Positions 1 to 9,021 are shown, counted from the first letter of the stretch. The stretch: 64,000 nucleotides of DNA from Algibacter luteus (GCF_900141715.1 NZ_FQYK01000001.1:620001-684000), one strand, 5' to 3'. The notes: generated by a model not told the origin, from the sequence alone. Numbers and translations: made by a program.

Positions 1-20
1 TTTTGAGCAAATTTATTTTG

Positions 21-1607
21 TTATAAAATTTTATCTGTTGTGTTTTGATTGTTCACCAATCTTGAAATATTTAGCAGATTTTCATTTTTTAACGCATCTG
101 GAAGTAAATGATTTGGCCAATTCTGAAAACTTACCGGTCTTACCCAACGCTTTATGGAATGAATGCCTACTGCAGTAAATCTCGAATCTGTAGAGGCAGG
201 ATAAGGACCTCCATGAACCATAGAAGGGCAAACCTCAACTCCTGTTGGTACGCCATTAAAAATTAATCGACCCACTCTGTTTTGAAGTGCGTTTACAATA
301 TTGGTATATTTACTAAGTTCGCGCTCTTCCCCTAAAATAGTTCCTGTTAACTGACCTTCCAGCTTGGTAATAACACGTTCTAGTTCATCAATATTTTCAC
401 ATTGAACCACCATAGAATAAGGCCCAAAAACCTCTTGATGTAGTTGTGTGTTTTCTAAAAATACTTGTCCTGAAACTGTGGTTACCGTTTGTTTAGCATA
501 ATTATTTTTGACTTGTGTGTTATAATCTGCCGCTACGTGTAAACCTTTATGAGACAAGGCTGCGTCTTTATTGCTGTTATATGCTTGATGAATGTTTGGA
601 TGCAACATGCATGTTGGGTCTATTTTTATGATTTCTTCAGAAAGGATTTCAACAAACTCCACTAAATCAGCTCCTTTAATGCCTAAAATTAAACCAGGAT
701 TGGTGCAAAACTGCCCCGTGCCCAATGTAATGGAACCCGCATAGGTTTTAGCAAGCGACTCTTTACGAGCATGAAGTGCTTCAGGCAAAATAACAACCGG
801 ATTGATACTTCCCATTTCTGCAAAAACGGGTATGGGCTCATCGCGTTGTGCCGCCATATTATATAAGGCTCTTCCTCCTTTTATACTTCCTGTAAAACCA
901 ACCGCCTTAACATGCGGATGTTTTACCAAACGCTCACCAACCGAAATGCCACTACTATTCAAATTAGAAAATACACCTTCAGGCATTCCCGTTTTTTGTA
1001 CTGCTTTAATTATTGCGCTAGCCACTAATTCTCCAGTGCCTGCGTGCATAGGATGCGATTTTACTATTACAGGGCAACCTGCTGCCAATGCTGCCGCAGT
1101 ATCGCCACCTGCAGTAGAATACGCCAATGGAAAATTACTAGCACCAAAAACAACTACAGGACCAAGTGGTGTTAACATTTTACGAATATCTGGTTTTGGC
1201 ATGGGTGTTCTATCTGGTTGTGCGGTATCAATTGCTGCTTCTACCCACGAACCTTCTAGAACTAAATCTGCAAAACTTCGCAATTGAAACACTGTACGTC
1301 CGCGCTCACCTTGTGCTCTTCCTTCTGGTAATCCCGTTTCTGAGCAATAGGTTTTAATAAGCTCGTCATCTAAAGCCAAAATTTCGTCGGCTATGGCATT
1401 TAAAAACTCCGCTTTTTTAGCTCCAGACACAGATTGAAAGACCTTGAAAGCATTATTTGCAAGTCTTAATGCCTTATCAATTTCTTCTGGAGTTGCCTCG
1501 GTAAAAACATGCTTGTTTTCAATATTTAATTGCGGGTTAAACGTTTTATAAGTTGTTTTCCCTTGCGCTGAAAGATGGTTTCCGATATAATTTTTGCCTG
1601 TTATCAT
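21..1607 (-). CDS. Aldehyde dehydrogenase, 2-oxoglutarate semialdehyde type
   Basis: 528-residue ALDH-superfamily enzyme, probably cytosolic. It is expected to oxidise 2,5-dioxovalerate (ketoglutarate semialdehyde) to 2-oxoglutarate with NAD(P)+. Visible motifs are the Rossmann-type FTGS near residue 238, the catalytic Glu264 in FAEMGS and the nucleophile Cys301 in GTGQFCTNPG, with Asn158 in GASNFPL. The FAEMGSINPV block is typical of the ketoglutarate-semialdehyde class rather than betaine or acetaldehyde enzymes. The start codon overlaps the stop of the upstream DUF1272 gene by 4 nt, and a DapA-like lyase lies further upstream. That pair is the known end of the hydroxyproline (and some sugar-acid) pathways. 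The fold is certain; the substrate is inferred from family and neighbours. Confidence 0.88.
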   Translation of the reverse strand: MITGKNYIGNHLSAQGKTTYKTFNPQLNIENKHVFTEATPEEIDKALRLANNAFKVFQSVSGAKKAEFLNAIADEILALDDELIKTYCSETGLPEGRAQGERGRTVFQLRSFADLVLEGSWVEAAIDTAQPDRTPMPKPDIRKMLTPLGPVVVFGASNFPLAYSTAGGDTAAALAAGCPVIVKSHPMHAGTGELVASAIIKAVQKTGMPEGVFSNLNSSGISVGERLVKHPHVKAVGFTGSIKGGRALYNMAAQRDEPIPVFAEMGSINPVVILPEALHARKESLAKTYAGSITLGTGQFCTNPGLILGIKGADLVEFVEILSEEIIKIDPTCMLHPNIHQAYNSNKDAALSHKGLHVAADYNTQVKNNYAKQTVTTVSGQVFLENTQLHQEVFGPYSMVVQCENIDELERVITKLEGQLTGTILGEERELSKYTNIVNALQNRVGRLIFNGVPTGVEVCPSMVHGGPYPASTDSRFTAVGIHSIKRWVRPVSFQNWPNHLLPDALKNENLLNISRLVNNQNTTDKIL

Positions 1608-1912
1608 GTTTTATTTATACTTTTTAAATGTGCTTCAACATTAACGGGTTTATACACTGTTTTTGCTGACACTGGATATTTAGATAATAAATGACTTGGT
1701 CTTATTGGCCGTGGTTGAAAATCGCCACCGCAATTTGGACATACTAGTTGCAAGACATAATCTACACAGTCTTTACAAAACGTACATTCGAAAGTACAAA
1801 TCATAGCTTCCTTGGAATTATAAGGAAGTGCTTTATTACAATGTTCGCAAGTTGGTCTTATTTCTAACATTCCAATTTGTGTTAGGAGTTGCAGTGAAAT
1901 TTTTTTCTTCAT
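1604..1912 (-). CDS. DUF1272 zinc-ribbon-like small protein
   Basis: 102-residue cytosolic protein matching the DUF1272 pattern: MLEIRPTCEHCNKALP followed by several Cys pairs (CEHC, CTFEC, CKDC, CPNCGG), which should fold around zinc. The molecular function is unknown. It is translationally coupled to the downstream aldehyde dehydrogenase (ATGA-type 4-nt overlap), so it is co-expressed with the catabolic genes. An internal Met before LEIRPTCEHC, near residue 15, would give the usual shorter family length, so the annotated start may be slightly too long. Confidence 0.75.
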   Translation of the reverse strand: MKKKISLQLLTQIGMLEIRPTCEHCNKALPYNSKEAMICTFECTFCKDCVDYVLQLVCPNCGGDFQPRPIRPSHLLSKYPVSAKTVYKPVNVEAHLKSINKT

Positions 1913-1954
1913 GAATCTTTAATAAAAAAATTAAAGTCTTGAATAAAATCCCAC

Positions 1955-1970
1955 CCGCGTCAATACGCGG
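1955..1970. repeat. Short GC-rich inverted repeat
   Basis: CCGCGT-caat-ACGCGG forms a 6-bp GC stem in an AT-rich gap between two minus-strand genes. There is no U-run after it on the minus strand. It may be a remnant of a dispersed intergenic repeat rather than a terminator. Confidence 0.4.
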
Positions 1971-1985
1971 TCGCTCCCCAATTAT

Positions 1986-2915
1986 TTAAACTAAAATACT
2001 TAGATTTTTATAATTTGGTAGCTTTGGTCTTACCGAAATAGCGTCTGTTATGATTTTTTCGATTCTTTGGCGTTCTTCACCTTGTAACACTAATCTTGGA
2101 GCGCGAACATGCTCAGAGCCTATACTAGTAAATGACGCGGCGAATTTAATATACTGCACCAATTTTGTATTGATATCGAGTTCGAGTAAAGGCATAAACC
2201 ATCTGTAAATTTTGATAGCTTCGTGTATTTTACCTGCTTTTTGAAGTTCGTAAATTGCTACTGTTTCGGCTGGAAATGCATCTACTAAACCTGCTACCCA
2301 ACCATCGGCACCAATAAGTAAACTCTCTAAAGCTATGGTGTCCACACCACACAAAACGGCTAAACGATCACCAAATTTGTTTTTTATTCTTGTAATGTTT
2401 GTGGTATCTCTGGTAGACTCTTTCACGGCTTGTATGTTTGGACATTCTGCTAACAATTCTTCAAACATATCAAGGGTAACTTCAATTTTATAATCTACAG
2501 GATTGTTGTAAATCATAATCGGAAGATTAGTGCTTTTGGCAACGGCTTTAAAATAGGCAACAACCTCTTCATCGCTTGCTTTATAACGCATTGGTGGCAA
2601 CATCATAAGGGCTTTAGCACCATCTTCTTCGGCTGTTTTTGCTAAATTTATGGCGGCTTTAGTAGTTTGTTCTGCAATATTCATAAGCACAGGTACTTTA
2701 CCATTAACCAATGCAACGGTTTCTCTGGTTAAAATACTGCGTTCTTGATCTGTTAAAGTACTGGCTTCTCCTAATGTGCCACCTAAAACAATACCATGAA
2801 CACCTGCGTTTAATTGTGCAGTTATATTTTTTCTGAATAGTGGTAAATCCAATTCATCTTGTGCAGTAAATGGTGTTATTACTGCTGGCATGACACCTTT
2901 CCATTGAATACTCAT
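1986..2915 (-). CDS. DapA-family lyase, likely 1-pyrroline-4-hydroxy-2-carboxylate deaminase
   Basis: 309-residue (beta/alpha)8 aldolase of the dihydrodipicolinate synthase/N-acetylneuraminate lyase family. The Schiff-base lysine is Lys165 in QAVKEST, the catalytic tyrosine is Tyr136 in MIYNNP, and the GGTLGE loop sits at residues 45-50. A housekeeping dapA is not expected beside a semialdehyde dehydrogenase. The pairing with the downstream 2-oxoglutarate-semialdehyde-type ALDH suggests deamination of the hydroxyproline intermediate to ketoglutarate semialdehyde. A 4-hydroxy-proline epimerase and an oxidase would be expected just left of the window. Keto-deoxy sugar-acid dehydratase is the main alternative. 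Confidence 0.8.
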   Translation of the reverse strand: MSIQWKGVMPAVITPFTAQDELDLPLFRKNITAQLNAGVHGIVLGGTLGEASTLTDQERSILTRETVALVNGKVPVLMNIAEQTTKAAINLAKTAEEDGAKALMMLPPMRYKASDEEVVAYFKAVAKSTNLPIMIYNNPVDYKIEVTLDMFEELLAECPNIQAVKESTRDTTNITRIKNKFGDRLAVLCGVDTIALESLLIGADGWVAGLVDAFPAETVAIYELQKAGKIHEAIKIYRWFMPLLELDINTKLVQYIKFAASFTSIGSEHVRAPRLVLQGEERQRIEKIITDAISVRPKLPNYKNLSILV

Positions 2916-3072
2916 AATAATTAGTTTTTTGTTATTGTAAAATTAATGCAGTTATATGTTTTTCATGAATAGTTTGTTATTCAGAATACATACTATATTA
3001 TCCAATTAATATAAAATTATATTATAATTGAATATTATTTGTGTAATTTTAATTTCTAGTAAATTGAATTTG

Positions 3073-3918
3073 ATGAAAGTATTACCATTTAAAATACCGA
3101 AACCTGAAGAAGATGCTCTTATTTATCAAGTTGATTATGGCACTACGTTTTACGATAAATTGCATCAGCATAAAGAGATTCAAATTAGTTTTATTGTTGA
3201 AGGCAAAGGCACCTTAGTTGTTGGAGATTCAATAAATGAGTATGCTGAAAATGATGCATTTATTATTGGTAGTCATATTCCGCATGTGTTTAAAAGTGAT
3301 TTGCACAAAACCGTACCATCGCACATGATATCCTTGTTTTTTACTAAAGAATCGTTTGGAACAGACTTCTTTAATCTGGTGGAATTAAAAGCTTTACAAT
3401 CTTTTTTTAAACGTGCTAAACATGGTTTTAAAGTTTCTAGCAATCTAAAAAAATTGAAAGTTTTGTTTTTTCAGCTTGAAAAGGAAAGTAAGTTTAATAG
3501 GTTTTTGATACTACTTCATATTTTAAAAATTACTGCAAAATCTCAAGGTAGAAGTTTATCTTCTTTTATTTATGACAAAACGTATTCGGATAATGAAGGA
3601 GAACGCATGCGCGCTATTTTTGAATACACCATGAATAATTATAAAGAAGAAATCACATTAAATCAAATTTCGAATGTAGTGAACATGACTAAAAATGCCT
3701 TTTGTAAATATTTTAAAAAGCGAACTAATAAAACCTACATTCAGTTTTTAAACGAGTTGAGAATAGAGCATGCTTGTCGTATATTACAAGCTAAAGACGA
3801 ACAAACGATTACGGAAATTGCAGAACAAGTTGGGTTTAACAACATGTCTAATTTCAACCGGCAATTTAAAGCTTTGAAAAGCTGTAATCCCTCGGAATTT
3901 AAAAAGATTGCTTATTAA
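3073..3918 (+). CDS. AraC-family transcriptional regulator
   Basis: DNA-binding regulator of about 281 residues. The N-terminal half is a cupin-like sensor (HQHKEIQISFIVEGKGTLVVGD). The C-terminal ~100 residues hold two helix-turn-helix units (ITLNQISNVVNMTKNAFCKY and ITEIAEQVGFNNMSNFNRQF), the classic AraC/XylS arrangement. An upstream in-frame ATG at 3028 would add 15 hydrophobic residues with no family counterpart, so the ATG at 3073 is preferred. It is transcribed divergently from the DapA-like/ALDH genes and probably controls them in response to their substrate. Its stop overlaps the stop of the convergent phnA-like gene. Confidence 0.87.
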   Translation: MKVLPFKIPKPEEDALIYQVDYGTTFYDKLHQHKEIQISFIVEGKGTLVVGDSINEYAENDAFIIGSHIPHVFKSDLHKTVPSHMISLFFTKESFGTDFFNLVELKALQSFFKRAKHGFKVSSNLKKLKVLFFQLEKESKFNRFLILLHILKITAKSQGRSLSSFIYDKTYSDNEGERMRAIFEYTMNNYKEEITLNQISNVVNMTKNAFCKYFKKRTNKTYIQFLNELRIEHACRILQAKDEQTITEIAEQVGFNNMSNFNRQFKALKSCNPSEFKKIAY

Positions 3919-4493
3919 ATTTTCTTGACGTATTCTGTAATAATTACAATTTGTTGAGCGCCAACTTTACCTTCAATGTATTTATCGTTTTCATAATCTA
4001 AACGAATGTTTCTAACTGCAGTACCTTGTTTTGCCACCATACTCGAACCTTTTACTTTAAGATCTTTTACAAGTACAACACTATCACCATTTTCAAGTAT
4101 AACACCGTTAATGTCTCGATGGATAATTTTTTCGCTTTCGTCTTTGTCTTCTCCAGTTGCTCTCGCCAACGCTAAAGCTTCATCATCTAAATACATCATA
4201 TCTAGCAAATCTTTTGGCCAACCTTCGTTACGAAGTCTTTGAAGCATTCTCCACGCCATAATTTGAACCGCTACATGTTCGTTCCACATACTATCATTTA
4301 AACATCGCCAATGGTTTGGATCCATATCTTGGTCGCCATTAATTTGACCCAAACAGGTTTTACAAACCAACACATCGTTATCCACATTTTCATTCAAAGA
4401 TGGTGGAATGGTGTACTGCTTTAATTCTTCGTTAGAAGTACATAATTCGCAGGTATTATTACTTCTTTCTTGTAAAGTTTGAAGAACACTCAT
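3915..4493 (-). CDS. PhnA/YjdM family protein
   Basis: 192-residue cytosolic protein. The C-terminal ~70 residues show the PhnA signature (NGDSVVLVKDLKVKGSS). The N-terminus has a zinc-ribbon-like pair CELC (residues ~15-18) and CKTC (~44-47). Family members were named for proximity to phosphonate genes, but no phosphonate pathway is visible here and the true role is unknown. The gene converges on the AraC gene with a 4-nt stop-stop overlap. Confidence 0.82.
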   Translation of the reverse strand: MSVLQTLQERSNNTCELCTSNEELKQYTIPPSLNENVDNDVLVCKTCLGQINGDQDMDPNHWRCLNDSMWNEHVAVQIMAWRMLQRLRNEGWPKDLLDMMYLDDEALALARATGEDKDESEKIIHRDINGVILENGDSVVLVKDLKVKGSSMVAKQGTAVRNIRLDYENDKYIEGKVGAQQIVIITEYVKKI

Positions 4494-4564
4494 AAGTAGT
4501 TAGATAAATTTTTGCAATGATAAGATTAAATGCAAAGTTGAACAAATTCTAGCCATAACAATAA

Positions 4565-4590
4565 AAAAAGGATGCGAAAGCATCCTTTTT
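4565..4590 (-). terminator. Rho-independent terminator (GAAA tetraloop)
   Basis: AAAAAGGATGC-gaaa-GCATCCTTTTT is a perfect 11-bp stem with a stable GAAA tetraloop and a terminal U-run. It lies just past the stop of the duplicated-domain secreted protein on the minus strand. Confidence 0.85.
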
Positions 4591-4611
4591 AATCATTAAA
4601 GTCAATTTATT

Positions 4612-5439
4612 TTATTTTCGAAGTTCTGGAACTACACTATAAACCGCGTCACCATGAACTCCCGTAAAGTATTTCCCTCCTTTTTCGTCCATTTTTTTTC
4701 TAGCTGCTTCGTCTTTCCAGTGTGCATTATAAAGCTCGCCATTTTTGTCGAACATTTTATCCATATCTGATAATGAATCTAAAAAATAAGCTTCTATAAA
4801 TTCACGTCCGTCAGCTCCATAGGCATGCGACATAGGATAATAACCTTTAATGTATTCGTTTTTATGAGTTACATTTTCAACGTATTCTTTAAAGGTTTCA
4901 TTAAACTCGGCATTTGAGCCATCTTTTGGAAAGTTGAAATGACTTGTACGTACATAAACGATACTACCATCTTTCACTTCGTTTACAGCTTTAGCGTTGG
5001 CCATAGTGGCATAAATTTCATCGGAATGCATCGATGTATAATAAGCATTTTGTTTATCAAAAAAAGCTTTTCTAGCATCGTCATCAGCCCAAGCTTCTCT
5101 CGCTAACTCTCCATTTCTTTTAGAGGCTAAATCAATAGCGTTCCAACTTGGAAATGCCTGCACATACACTAACTCGGTATTATCCGGTGTGATACTGTGC
5201 AAGTAAAAACCAGCAGACATAATATGCTCGTTCTTTTTAGTTACTTTATCCATGTATTCTTTTTCAGTGGCTTTCCATTCGTCCTTATTAAAATCTTCGA
5301 TATCCATATTCCAATGTAAAGTAGTCATTACGACATACTGTGGTCCTTTTGGGGCTTCATCTTGTGCAGAAATTGTAATTGTACTAAACAGCAATATTGC
5401 AGCAGCAAACGCTGTAAAAAATCGATTGGTTGTTTTCAT
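4612..5439 (-). CDS. Secreted protein with two repeated alpha/beta-barrel-like domains, function unknown
   Basis: 275 residues beginning with a clear signal peptide (cleavage expected after TISAQ, near residue 25). The mature part is two copies of one ~110-residue unit. Copy 1 runs from TTLHWNMDIEDFNKDEW to HSDEIYATM and copy 2 from TSHFNFPKDGSNAEFNE to HGDAVYSVV. Both contain a KNEYI/KNEHI motif and a GEL...ARK/AAR segment. The unit length and its hydrophobic pattern resemble dimeric ferredoxin-like stress or monooxygenase folds, but this is inference. It stands alone with its own terminator. Confidence 0.7.
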   Translation of the reverse strand: MKTTNRFFTAFAAAILLFSTITISAQDEAPKGPQYVVMTTLHWNMDIEDFNKDEWKATEKEYMDKVTKKNEHIMSAGFYLHSITPDNTELVYVQAFPSWNAIDLASKRNGELAREAWADDDARKAFFDKQNAYYTSMHSDEIYATMANAKAVNEVKDGSIVYVRTSHFNFPKDGSNAEFNETFKEYVENVTHKNEYIKGYYPMSHAYGADGREFIEAYFLDSLSDMDKMFDKNGELYNAHWKDEAARKKMDEKGGKYFTGVHGDAVYSVVPELRK

Positions 5440-5595
5440 AATCTGTTAAAAATTAAAGTTAATATTATTGATTAAAATAAATTCTACTTTAAGATTTTGA
5501 GGCGGTAATGATTATGCTACGAAATGTAAATAGGGAATTGAGAGAACCTAAATATACAACAAAAAATAATTGATTATTAGATAATTACAAATTAA

Positions 5596-5961
5596 TTATT
5601 GCTTCAATTGATCTCTTAGTTTTTTAGGCATGCCTTTTACAACCATATCGTAAGAATGATTTATTAAGTCTAAAATTAACTGAGGTTGTAATTCGCCTTC
5701 GTGCAGATATAACGTATTCCAGTGCTTTTTGCTCATGTGAAATCCAGGACGGATACTATTATGCGAGGCTCTAAGTTCTTCAGAATACTCCGGGTCCGCT
5801 TTTAAATTTATGGCAGCTTCACCACTTTCCCACTTCTTTAAAGAAATGAGCGCAAACATCTTACCTAATACTTTAAAAACTAAAGTGTCCTCATCAAACG
5901 GGAAATCTTCGCTAGTTCCCTTTTTACTCAAGCAAAAGTCGCGAATTTGTTCAATATTCAT
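5596..5961 (-). CDS. MmcQ/YjbR family protein
   Basis: 121-residue small protein of the YjbR-like family. Family hallmarks seen are EDFPFDEDTLVFKV near residue 20, MFALISLK, a central NLKADPEYSEELR and the terminal HWNTLYL. The family adopts a CyaY-like/double-wing fold and is often called DNA-binding, though its role is unproven. Its ATG overlaps the preceding stop by one nucleotide (TAATG), making it the last gene of a translationally coupled minus-strand operon that starts at 9655. Confidence 0.82.
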   Translation of the reverse strand: MNIEQIRDFCLSKKGTSEDFPFDEDTLVFKVLGKMFALISLKKWESGEAAINLKADPEYSEELRASHNSIRPGFHMSKKHWNTLYLHEGELQPQLILDLINHSYDMVVKGMPKKLRDQLKQ

Positions 5962-6569
5962 TATTGAAGTTTTTTAGTGCTTGTCGAATCTATTTCTAAA
6001 GCTGTATAATCCAGTTTCCACCCTATTGTTTCAACTATAGTTTCAATAAGCAATATAGTTTCTAAGGCTTCTTTTTGAGCAACTTCTATAAGACCACTTT
6101 CCGGAATTTTATCCTGAATATGTTGTTTTGCCTCTTTATGTAGCCCTGTTAAATCCCTTGCTTCAAACCTATTAAAATAACCTTCGGTTTTATCATAATA
6201 ATTGAGGTTGGTTTCTATTGAAAGAACTTCAGGTTGCGGAAAGTGCTTTAATATAATTTTCTTTTTATCATTATCTGCCTGTAATTCAATCTTAGATAAA
6301 TCATACCCTACATGTGCTTTAGCATTGATAACAACGAGTGCTTTTTTTCGGCTTGAAAGGAGTTTTAAGAAACGTTCTTTAACGTCCTCATAATGGTAAA
6401 TTTCGGCAAAATCGCCTTCAACAGTAATGAATTTACATACTTTTTTAATTTTATCTAAAAGAATTGTAGACTGCGAATTTACCAGTTGTTTTTTCTTTAT
6501 AGATTTTATTACGGTAACAACACCTAATGTTACTAAAATCGTAATGATAACAGCTAAGAACATTTCCAT
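5961..6569 (-). CDS. DUF4230 membrane-anchored protein
   Basis: 202 residues with one N-terminal membrane helix (residues 2-24, FLAVIITILVTLGVVTVIK). A soluble domain follows that matches the DUF4230 pattern, with ALVVINAKAHVGYDLSKIEL near residues 73-92 and a conserved HFPQPEVLSIE stretch. It is probably exposed outside the inner membrane. Function unknown. It follows the cyclase gene with no spacer and is coupled to the MmcQ gene after it. Confidence 0.78.
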   Translation of the reverse strand: MEMFLAVIITILVTLGVVTVIKSIKKKQLVNSQSTILLDKIKKVCKFITVEGDFAEIYHYEDVKERFLKLLSSRKKALVVINAKAHVGYDLSKIELQADNDKKKIILKHFPQPEVLSIETNLNYYDKTEGYFNRFEARDLTGLHKEAKQHIQDKIPESGLIEVAQKEALETILLIETIVETIGWKLDYTALEIDSTSTKKLQ

Positions 6570-7319
6570 TTAACTCAATACTTTATATAAAACAGGTTTA
6601 CTTGGTGCTGCGTCGTTTTCAAATGGTGCGACTTGTAAATTCAAGAAATACTCGCCATCTTCTATTTGATTTGACACGTAAATTAACTCGGTGATTGTGG
6701 CATCCATACGTAGTTTACCAGTAGTATTCCAAAATGCATTGTGTCCCAATAATTCGCATTCATCTTTTTCTTTGTCAATACTTGGTAAATCTATGAGCAA
6801 ATGTTTAATGCCTTTATTTACTAAGAATTTTACAGCATCTTCTTTTAAATACGGCCAATTGGTATTTGAATATTGACGCGATAATTTACTTTTTGTATTT
6901 GGGATAGTTCTTAAGATAACAGCATCTCGCTTTTTATTCCCTAAAGCGAATTGAATTTGTTTTTGTGAAATAACGCTATCGCCATTTTCCTGTTCTGGCG
7001 CAACAGTAATGACTTCAGCTAGGAAAAAAAATGTCTTTAAATTTTGATTTATGGAGTGCACCTCTTCTGTAATATGCCCTACACATTCGGTGTGTGTACC
7101 GTGCGCATGTGGATTAAAATGAATGTTATTAAAATTAATACACGCACCATCTTTTACAGAAGCTATCCATTCGTCATCCTTAACAGGTTCTATAACTGGA
7201 GCATCGACATACCATGCATTCACATTATCTTTTGACGACTTAAGTGGCATGGAAATATCTAATGGCTGTGATAAATCTATTTGTAATTTTCTAGAATTGT
7301 ATTGTATTGTTGCAATCAA
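6570..7319 (-). CDS. Cyclase/kynurenine formamidase-family hydrolase
   Basis: 249 residues of the metal-dependent cyclase family. The metal-binding motif normally reads HxGTHxDxPxH; here it is HAHGTHTECVGH, so the usual Asp is Glu and the Pro is missing. The C-terminus keeps HLLIDLPSID and GHNAFWNTTG. The reading frame begins with TTG, whose next bases form the TGA stop of hemW (TTGA overlap), which supports this rare start through coupling. Substrate unknown. Arylformamidase activity cannot be assumed because of the changed motif and the absence of kynurenine genes nearby. Confidence 0.75.
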   Translation of the reverse strand: MIATIQYNSRKLQIDLSQPLDISMPLKSSKDNVNAWYVDAPVIEPVKDDEWIASVKDGACINFNNIHFNPHAHGTHTECVGHITEEVHSINQNLKTFFFLAEVITVAPEQENGDSVISQKQIQFALGNKKRDAVILRTIPNTKSKLSRQYSNTNWPYLKEDAVKFLVNKGIKHLLIDLPSIDKEKDECELLGHNAFWNTTGKLRMDATITELIYVSNQIEDGEYFLNLQVAPFENDAAPSKPVLYKVLS

Positions 7320-8467
7320 ATTAAATTAATTTTAAAAAGGTTTGAAGCGATTCCATCACTTAAAAATTTACCTTTTTTTGTAGTTAATAAATTGTCTTTT
7401 TCAATATACAATAATTGTTCCTTAATATAAATTTCTGCCTGCTGTAAAAGGTGATTTTTATAAGTTATACCAAAATTTTCCTCAACCTTTTCAAGTGAAA
7501 CACCCCAAATGGTACGCAGACCTGTCATGATGTATTCATTAAACTTATCTGTTTTTGAGAGTATTTCTACTTCTCTTGGCAACTCATTTAATTGAATGGA
7601 TTTTATGTACTTTGTATTATTAGACACGTTCCAACTTCGTTGGTCACCGTTAAAAGAATGTGCTGATGGACCTATACCTAGATAAGGTTTCCCTTGCCAA
7701 TATGCAGAATTGTTTTTGCTAAAATAATTTGATTTCCCAAAGTTGGAAAGCTCATAGTTTACGAACCCATTTGCTTCTAACTTATCAACAAGAATATTGA
7801 ATTGTTCTTGAGCCAAATCATCATCAACATTATCAATTAATCCTTTTTTTATGAAAGATTCTAAAGCAGTTTTTGGTTCAACTGTAAGAGCATAACATGA
7901 AATATGAGGAATGTTAAATGCGAGAACGGTATCAATGTTTTCAATCCACTCGTTATTTGTTAAACCTGGAATTCCATATATTAAATCAACAGATATATTA
8001 TCAAAATACTTGGTTGCTAATGTCAAACAATCTTTAGCTTCATGTGCATTATGTGCACGATTCATCAATTTTAAATCGCGCTCAAAAAACGATTGAATGC
8101 CTATTGACAATCGGTTTATTCCGATGGATTTATATTCTTCAAAAATAGTTTTTGATTGCCCCTGAACTGTTATTAAATCATCTGGGTTTGCTTCTAAAGT
8201 TATTTCTGGATTCTCAACTACTGTATAGTTTTTGAAAACAGAATCAATCAACAATTTAAGTTCATTAATTGATAAAAGACTTGGTGTTCCTCCACCAAAA
8301 TAAATAGTTTCAACGCTAATATTTTTTAATTCACCTTTTCTTAATACCAGTTCTTGAATAAGTGCCTGAAGAAGTTCGTCTTTCTTTTTTAAAGATGTCG
8401 AAAAATGAAAATCACAATAATGGCAAGCTTGCTTGCAAAATGGGATATGAATGTAGATTCCGGCCAT
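7316..8467 (-). CDS. hemW: HemW, radical SAM haem chaperone
   Basis: 383-residue radical SAM protein. The cluster motif FCKQACHYCDFHF (Cys11, Cys15, Cys18) is followed by IYFGGGTPSLLS, RLSIGIQSF and the HemW C-terminal domain. HemW (once called oxygen-independent coproporphyrinogen oxidase-like) delivers haem to membrane respiratory enzymes. The CDFHF ending is typical of HemW rather than HemN. Its ATG overlaps the ruvC stop (TAATG). The family call is secure from the motif set and length. Confidence 0.93.
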   Translation of the reverse strand: MAGIYIHIPFCKQACHYCDFHFSTSLKKKDELLQALIQELVLRKGELKNISVETIYFGGGTPSLLSINELKLLIDSVFKNYTVVENPEITLEANPDDLITVQGQSKTIFEEYKSIGINRLSIGIQSFFERDLKLMNRAHNAHEAKDCLTLATKYFDNISVDLIYGIPGLTNNEWIENIDTVLAFNIPHISCYALTVEPKTALESFIKKGLIDNVDDDLAQEQFNILVDKLEANGFVNYELSNFGKSNYFSKNNSAYWQGKPYLGIGPSAHSFNGDQRSWNVSNNTKYIKSIQLNELPREVEILSKTDKFNEYIMTGLRTIWGVSLEKVEENFGITYKNHLLQQAEIYIKEQLLYIEKDNLLTTKKGKFLSDGIASNLFKINLI

Positions 8468-9021
8468 TATTTTTTAACTCTATCTTCATTCTGCTTCACA
8501 AAAGCGTTCCAGCCAGAGTAACTCTTACCTACTTCAATTCTTCCCGAATTATAAAAATGACAAACCGCTGCCGCTAAACCATCAGTAGCATCTAAATTCT
8601 TTGGTAAGGTTTTTAACCCTAATAAACTTTGAAGCATTTTTGCCACTTGCTCTTTACTGGCATTACCATTTCCTGTAATAGCCATTTTTATTTTTTTAGG
8701 TAAGTATTCTGTAATAGGTATTTCTCTGCTTAATCCAGCTGCCATGGCAACGCCTTGTGCTCTCCCCAACTTTAACATACTTTGTACATTCTTTCCATAA
8801 AAAGGCGCTTCAATAGCTATTTCATCGGGGTTATGAGTATCAATAAGTTCTATGGTGCGTTCAAAAATGAGTTTTAACTTTAAATAATGGTCGTCGTACT
8901 TTTTTAAATCCAATTCATTAAGCTGCATAAATTGCATGGTCTTACCTACCACTTTTATGAGTCCGAAACCCATAATAGTTGTTCCTGGATCTATACCCAA
9001 TATTATTTTTTCTTTAGTCAT
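8467..9021 (-). CDS. ruvC: RuvC Holliday junction resolvase
   Basis: Crossover junction endodeoxyribonuclease of about 184 residues, which cuts Holliday junctions in the RuvABC pathway. It has an RNase H-like fold with acidic catalytic residues in [17 protein letters not shown] and [13 protein letters not shown]. An upstream ATG at 9042 would add MVAIIAK and overlap the previous gene by 29 nt. The ATG at 9021 gives the compact ATGACTAA overlap and starts the protein just before the conserved strand, so it is preferred. It is the second gene of the 9655-to-5596 operon. Confidence 0.94.
   Translation of the reverse strand: MTKEKIILGIDPGTTIMGFGLIKVVGKTMQFMQLNELDLKKYDDHYLKLKLIFERTIELIDTHNPDEIAIEAPFYGKNVQSMLKLGRAQGVAMAAGLSREIPITEYLPKKIKMAITGNGNASKEQVAKMLQSLLGLKTLPKNLDATDGLAAAVCHFYNSGRIEVGKSYSGWNAFVKQNEDRVKK

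Noticed and set aside
802-1287. Long plus-strand frame inside the aldehyde dehydrogenase
   Set aside because: It lies fully antisense to a gene with intact catalytic motifs and shows no family pattern of its own.
1986-2915. Calling the DapA-like gene the housekeeping dapA
   Set aside because: Context with a semialdehyde dehydrogenase and a divergent AraC regulator fits a catabolic lyase better; lysine-biosynthesis neighbours are absent.
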